This document shows, piece by piece, positions 7,756 through 10,784 of a stretch of DNA of 10,784 bases. This DNA is from JBGOTP01 sp041476545. Its GTDB lineage: Bacteria > Acidobacteriota > Vicinamibacteria > Vicinamibacterales > CAVVIG01. The notes beneath the pieces are model-generated. The model had not been told where the DNA came from, ran no database searches, and saw nothing but the letters and a program-made list of their open reading frames with translations. The stretch lies in the NCBI GenBank assembly GCA_041476545.1, contig JBGOTP010000164.1, positions 1-10,784 of the forward strand. The letters are read 5' to 3'. The stretch's first letter is position 1. Each line of letters begins with the position of its first letter. The position numbers and the translations under genes are program-made.

Positions 7756-8040
7756 ATGGACGCCAATGCCTGGCAGCAGATCCTGACCGAACTCCGCGCC
7801 GCGCTCGCGGCGGAAGACTTTCGCCGGTGGTTTGGCGCCACGGCCTACGCCAGCGATTCGGGCGATCAGATCACTGTGTGGGTCCCCACCGAGAGCGTCC
7901 GGCGCCACATCCTCGCTGAGTACCATCGGGAGCTCCGCCGCGCTGTCAGCGCGATCGATCGCCCCGACACGCACGTTCGCTTCGTGGTCGCCGGCTTTGG
8001 CGAGGACGACGAGGATGACGACGAGGGCGACCGCGCGTGA
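7756..8040 (+). CDS. Stand-alone DnaA domain I-like protein
   Basis: This 94-residue protein resembles the N-terminal domain of the replication initiator DnaA but has no ATPase or DNA-binding domain. Compared from memory with E. coli DnaA, both have Trp6-Gln7-Gln8, Leu10, Leu13, Leu17, Phe22 and Trp25 at identical positions. Both then have a beta hairpin ending in a Pro-containing strand (V-P here), an Arg-rich helix with a Tyr ('RRHILAEYH'), and a final strand (VRFVV here). Position 21, the DnaB-contacting Glu in E. coli, is Asp; the Phe46 position is not aromatic. The last 13 residues are acidic (GEDDEDDDEG). In DnaA this domain binds the helicase, regulators and itself, so a role as partner or competitor in replication initiation is possible but inferred. 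The ATG follows AGGGGA at a longish 10-base spacing. The end is a true TGA and no DnaA-like sequence follows it, so it is not a simple frameshift. Confidence 0.75.
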   Translation: MDANAWQQILTELRAALAAEDFRRWFGATAYASDSGDQITVWVPTESVRRHILAEYHRELRRAVSAIDRPDTHVRFVVAGFGEDDEDDDEGDRA

Positions 8041-8108
8041 AAAGAGTGTGACAGGACTCCTCCCAGACCAGGGAGCCGACATTTCAGGTTTAGGCTGGTT
8101 GTAGTCCA

Positions 8109-9713
8109 ATGTCTTCGCGCTGGTACAAGAGCCTCTATTGGCGGATCGCCATCGGCTTCGTGCTGGGACTGGCGGCCATGCTCGTCGTCCAGGCGATGCT
8201 CTTTGTCTGGATCGTGCCGGTGTCCGGACCGACGGTGCCGGCACGGCCCGACCGCTTCGCGCAAACAGTGGCGACCGATGTCGCCGACGCACTCGAGCAG
8301 AACCCGGCGCTCGACGTTGTCCAGTTCGTCCGCAGCCAGTTCGGGCGCAACGCGCTTCCCTTTCTCGTCCTGATGAACGACGGCCGCAGCGTCGACAACG
8401 CGGGCGTGTTGTCCGAGTCGCTCACGCGAGCGGCACACGCGCGCCTCGATCGACGTGGTGCGGATTTCGATCGTGGGGACCCACGGGGGCTGGGCGGACC
8501 CGGCGGAATCGGAGGGCCGGGCTCATTCGGCGGACCAGGTGGACTTGGTGGGCCTGCTGGACCGATCGGGCGAGGGTGGGACGGACGCGGCCGCGCCTTC
8601 GATCGACGTGGCCGGGGCGACCCCGGATTTGGTCCCCTGCGACTGATCATGATGCCCATCGTCGTCAAGGATCAGCGCGAGGGGGTGGTCGTGGTTTCGC
8701 CGACGGCGCCCTTTGGTTTTCTCCTGCGCCGATTCGCGCCCACGCTCGCGCTGATCGCCGGGGGCGTGCTCAGCGTCGGCGCCGTACTGGCCGCGGTCGT
8801 GATCTTCGGACCGGCACGACGGCGGCTTCGTCAGGTCGAGGAGGCGGCGCGCCGCCTGGGGGCCGGCGACCTGGCCGCGCGGGCCCCCGCGCGCGGCGGC
8901 GACGAAGTGGCGGCGATGGCGATCGCATTCAACGCCATGGCCGACGACATGAGCGCGCGCGCCGAGGCGCTGGCCGCCTCCGACCGCGTGCGCCGGCAGC
9001 TGCTCGCCGACGTGTCCCATGAGCTGACGACGCCGGTGACGGCCATGCGCGGGTATCTCGAGACGCTCACGATGCCCGAGTTCGATCTCGATGACGTGAC
9101 GCGTGCCCGCTATCTCGGCATCATCAGCGACGAAACGGCGCGGCTCGAGCGCATCATCGGCGACCTGCTGGACCTGGCCCGGCTCGAAGGCGGCGGCGGT
9201 TCGCTCGTCGTGACGGAGGTGGGTGTGGATCAGTTGTTTGCGCGCGTGGCGGCGCGCCACGAACGGGCGTCGGCCGACGCCGGCGTGCGCATCGTCACGT
9301 CGATCGAGCCGGGCGCCGAGACGCTGCGCGGCGATCGCGATCGACTGGAACAGGCGCTGCAGAACCTCGCGGCGAACGCGCTGCGCTACGCCCCCGCGGG
9401 TTCGGCGATCGAACTGCACGCGCGACGTGACGACCGCCATCTCACGCTGACGGTCAGCGACGAGGGGCCGGGCATTGCGCCGGAGCACCTGCCTCACATC
9501 TTCGATCGGTTCTACAAGGCGGAAGGATCGCGGAGCGTGCGGCGGGCGCCAGGCCCGTCCTCGCCGGACGGTAGCGGCCTGGGGCTCTCGATTGTGAAGG
9601 CGATCGTCGAGCGCCACGGCGGACGGGTGTCGATCGACGGCCGTCCGGGACGAACGGTGTTCACGTTACAGTTTGGTCCCCAACCAGCCCTCACCTCCAA
9701 CCCTAACCTCTAA
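8109..9713 (+). CDS. HAMP-type sensor histidine kinase with Gly-Pro-rich periplasmic loop
   Basis: This is a 534-residue inner-membrane sensor kinase of the EnvZ/BaeS type. TM1 is at about 12-36 and TM2 at about 210-235, flanking a periplasmic region of about 170 residues. Within that region, about 123-155 is made of GGPG-like units (GLGGPGGIGGPGSFGGPGG), followed by Arg/Asp-Gly-rich sequence, and is probably disordered. HAMP spans about 236-288. The H-box DVSHELTTP carries His304. The ATPase has Asn419 and Asn423, G1 'DEGPGIAP' at Asp451, F-box 'HIFDRFYK' and G2 'GSGLGLS' near 488-494. The last residues (LTSNPNL) are encoded by a short intergenic-type repeat, so the native end was probably nearer 'LQFG'. 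ATG 8109 lacks a clear ribosome site. No response regulator is adjacent. It starts 68 bases after the DnaA-I gene and its stop overlaps that of the LysR gene by 4 bases. Confidence 0.93.
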   Translation: MSSRWYKSLYWRIAIGFVLGLAAMLVVQAMLFVWIVPVSGPTVPARPDRFAQTVATDVADALEQNPALDVVQFVRSQFGRNALPFLVLMNDGRSVDNAGVLSESLTRAAHARLDRRGADFDRGDPRGLGGPGGIGGPGSFGGPGGLGGPAGPIGRGWDGRGRAFDRRGRGDPGFGPLRLIMMPIVVKDQREGVVVVSPTAPFGFLLRRFAPTLALIAGGVLSVGAVLAAVVIFGPARRRLRQVEEAARRLGAGDLAARAPARGGDEVAAMAIAFNAMADDMSARAEALAASDRVRRQLLADVSHELTTPVTAMRGYLETLTMPEFDLDDVTRARYLGIISDETARLERIIGDLLDLARLEGGGGSLVVTEVGVDQLFARVAARHERASADAGVRIVTSIEPGAETLRGDRDRLEQALQNLAANALRYAPAGSAIELHARRDDRHLTLTVSDEGPGIAPEHLPHIFDRFYKAEGSRSVRRAPGPSSPDGSGLGLSIVKAIVERHGGRVSIDGRPGRTVFTLQFGPQPALTSNPNL

Positions 9714-9719
9714 CCTCTT
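9693..9719. repeat. Short ACCTCTA-type repeats across the convergent stops
   Basis: Units ACCTCCA (9693-9699), ACCCTA (9700-9705), ACCTCTA (9706-9712) and ACCTCTT (9713-9719) run through both stop codons of the facing kinase and LysR genes. The unit differs from the ACTTCTA array at 5132 by one base. Confidence 0.7.
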
Positions 9720-10624
9720 TTCTTCGGCGCCAGCTGCAGCCGTCCCTTGATCTCGTCGAATGCCGTCAGCAGTTCAGTAATCATCCGCGGCACGCGGTTC
9801 GCTCGCGCGTACACCCAGCCGGTCTCCCGGACGAGTTCGTGGCCTTCGATCCGGGCGCAGAAGAACTGCCCCGCCCGCACTTCCCGCGCGATGGCCTGAT
9901 ACGGCACGATCGCAATCCCGAGGCCGGTCTTGACCATCGCCTTGATGATCTCCACGTTCTCGGTGTCCATCACCATCGTCGGCTCGATCTTCTCCATCAC
10001 GAAGAAGGAATCGATCACGCGCCGGGTGGCCGAACCGGCCTCGAAGAGCACGAATGGCTGACCGGCCAGATCCGCCGGCAGAATCCGGCGGTGTTTCGCC
10101 AGCGGGTGCGTCGGCATCGTCACCAGGAGTAGCTCTTCACGGAGGACCGGAAGGGTAACGAGATCCGATTCCTCGACGGGAAGCGTAAGCAGTCCGGCAT
10201 CCACGCGGCCGGCCCTGATCTCCTCCACCGATCGCACGGCCGTGGCCACGGTCAGCCGCACGTCGAGCTGCGGATGGACTTTCTTCAGATGCTTCAGCAG
10301 CGGGGGAAACATGTAGAGGGAGACGGTCATGCCACCCGCCAGGCGCAGCATGCCGCGGAGCGATCCAGTATGGTCGGTGATCCCGGCGACCGTGTCGCGC
10401 ACGTCCTGAAAGACGCGCTGTCCGAGCTGCACCAGACTCTCGGCCGCGGGCGTCATGCGCACCTGACGGCCGACCCGAAGAAACAGCGGCTCGCCCAGCT
10501 CACTCTCCAGCAGCAGGACCTGACGGCTGATGGCCGACTGCGAGACGTGCAGCTTCCGGCCGCACGCCGTGAACGAACCCGTCTCGGCGATCGCCTGGAG
10601 AATTTCGAGCTGACGCAGGTCCAC
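9710..10624 (-). CDS. LysR-type transcriptional regulator
   Basis: This 304-residue DNA-binding regulator has the normal length for the family. The winged helix-turn-helix covers residues 1-60, with recognition-helix sequence 'VSQSAISRQVLLLESELG' at 27-44 and the conserved 'RMTPA' wing at 56-60. A long linker helix leads to a two-lobed effector domain (about 92-295) with typical 'DVRLTV', 'VDAGLLTLP' and 'GLGIAIVPYQA' segments. The effector and target genes are unknown. LysR proteins often control a divergent neighbour, which would lie beyond the right edge. The start is GTG 10624 with AAGGA 5 bases upstream; this ribosome site is itself part of the first GTCCTTN heptamer read on the other strand. 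The stop overlaps that of the convergent kinase gene by 4 bases. Confidence 0.95.
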   Translation of the reverse strand: MDLRQLEILQAIAETGSFTACGRKLHVSQSAISRQVLLLESELGEPLFLRVGRQVRMTPAAESLVQLGQRVFQDVRDTVAGITDHTGSLRGMLRLAGGMTVSLYMFPPLLKHLKKVHPQLDVRLTVATAVRSVEEIRAGRVDAGLLTLPVEESDLVTLPVLREELLLVTMPTHPLAKHRRILPADLAGQPFVLFEAGSATRRVIDSFFVMEKIEPTMVMDTENVEIIKAMVKTGLGIAIVPYQAIAREVRAGQFFCARIEGHELVRETGWVYARANRVPRMITELLTAFDEIKGRLQLAPKKRG

Positions 10625-10628
10625 TCTG

Positions 10629-10705
10629 GTCCTTAGTCCTTTGTCCCTGGTGCCTGGTCCGTCCTTTGTCCTTCGCGTCCTTCGTCCTTCAGTCCTTGGT
10701 CATTC
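10629..10705. repeat. Array of about eleven GTCCTTN heptamers
   Basis: Units start at 10629, 10636, 10643, 10650, 10661, 10668, 10677, 10684, 10692 and 10699, with a 4-base fragment at 10657 and two small insertions. The consensus is GTCCTT plus one variable base. The array fills the region immediately upstream of the LysR start codon, where its promoter would be expected. Confidence 0.85.
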
Positions 10706-10765
10706 GAACGCGGACCATTCGGGACGAGTGCCACCAGGTACCAAGGACCAGGCACGACCAGGGAC
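10643..10765. repeat. Large inverted repeat formed by opposed heptamers
   Basis: GTGCCTGGTCC at 10650-10660 is the exact inverse complement of 10745-10755, and GTCCCTGGT at 10643-10651 of 10757-10765. The nested arms could pair into a stem of about 18 bp around an 84-base loop. From about 10740 to the window end the heptamer appears in reverse (CAAGGAC at 10742-10748 and 10778-10784). Confidence 0.75.
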
Positions 10766-10784
10766 CAATGGACGGACCAAGGAC

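Noticed and set aside
6717..7919. 400-codon plus-strand open frame across the M28-RRM gap
   Set aside because: It overlaps the M28 start, the RRM gene and the DnaA-I gene in another frame and shows only Arg/Pro/Ser-rich shadow composition.
7748..8040. Frameshifted or truncated full-length dnaA
   Set aside because: No AAA+ Walker or DNA-binding signature is visible in any frame downstream; the next gene is a complete histidine kinase, and the acidic tail leads to a clean stop.
8060..8075. Hairpin CTCCC/GGGAG as a terminator after the DnaA-I gene
   Set aside because: The stem is only 5 bp and no T-run follows, so an intrinsic terminator is not supported.
10629..10784. CRISPR array
   Set aside because: The units are 7 bp, directly abutting and without unique spacers of regular length, and no cas gene is near.

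Overview
The window is GC-rich bacterial DNA, roughly 60-75% GC judged by eye, with dense protein-coding genes and short intergenic gaps, none longer than 300 bases. No rRNA, tRNA, CRISPR array, transposase or phage gene was seen. GTG and TTG starts are common. Several gaps hold short tandem 'word' repeats. Gene content (secreted M28 peptidase, RRM protein, PAS-type histidine kinase) and style suggest a soil-type Acidobacteriota, perhaps Vicinamibacteria. This is inference from style; no marker gene proves it.

Left part (1-2711): an RluA-family pseudouridine synthase on the minus strand is cut by the left edge. It diverges from a membrane-bound PAS histidine kinase of the NtrB/FixL type. The 89-bp gap between them holds five 9-bp repeats and a TATACT box placed where a leaderless GTG-start transcript would begin.

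Middle left (2739-3924): a short-chain dehydrogenase and a small membrane-anchored protein of unknown function sit in a pocket of visibly lower GC. A short reading frame of doubtful status lies between them. Middle (3948-6811, minus strand): a secreted zinc M28 peptidase is followed by a TetA-like MFS exporter, separated by an array of ACTTCTA heptamers.

Middle right (7076-8040): an RRM RNA-binding protein with a disordered Gly/Pro/Arg region and acidic tail is followed 29 bp later by a 94-residue protein that looks like DnaA domain I alone, also with an acidic tail. This pair is the most unusual content of the window. Right part (8109-10624): a two-TM HAMP histidine kinase with a GGPG-rich periplasmic loop meets a LysR-type regulator tail to tail, with a 4-bp overlap of stop codons. 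The last 160 bp is a large field of GTCCTTN heptamers facing their own inverted copies.

The genes do not form one obvious pathway. Two histidine kinases are present without a response regulator in the window. The plausible co-transcribed pairs are M28 peptidase-MFS and RRM-DnaA-I, the latter perhaps continuing into the second kinase.
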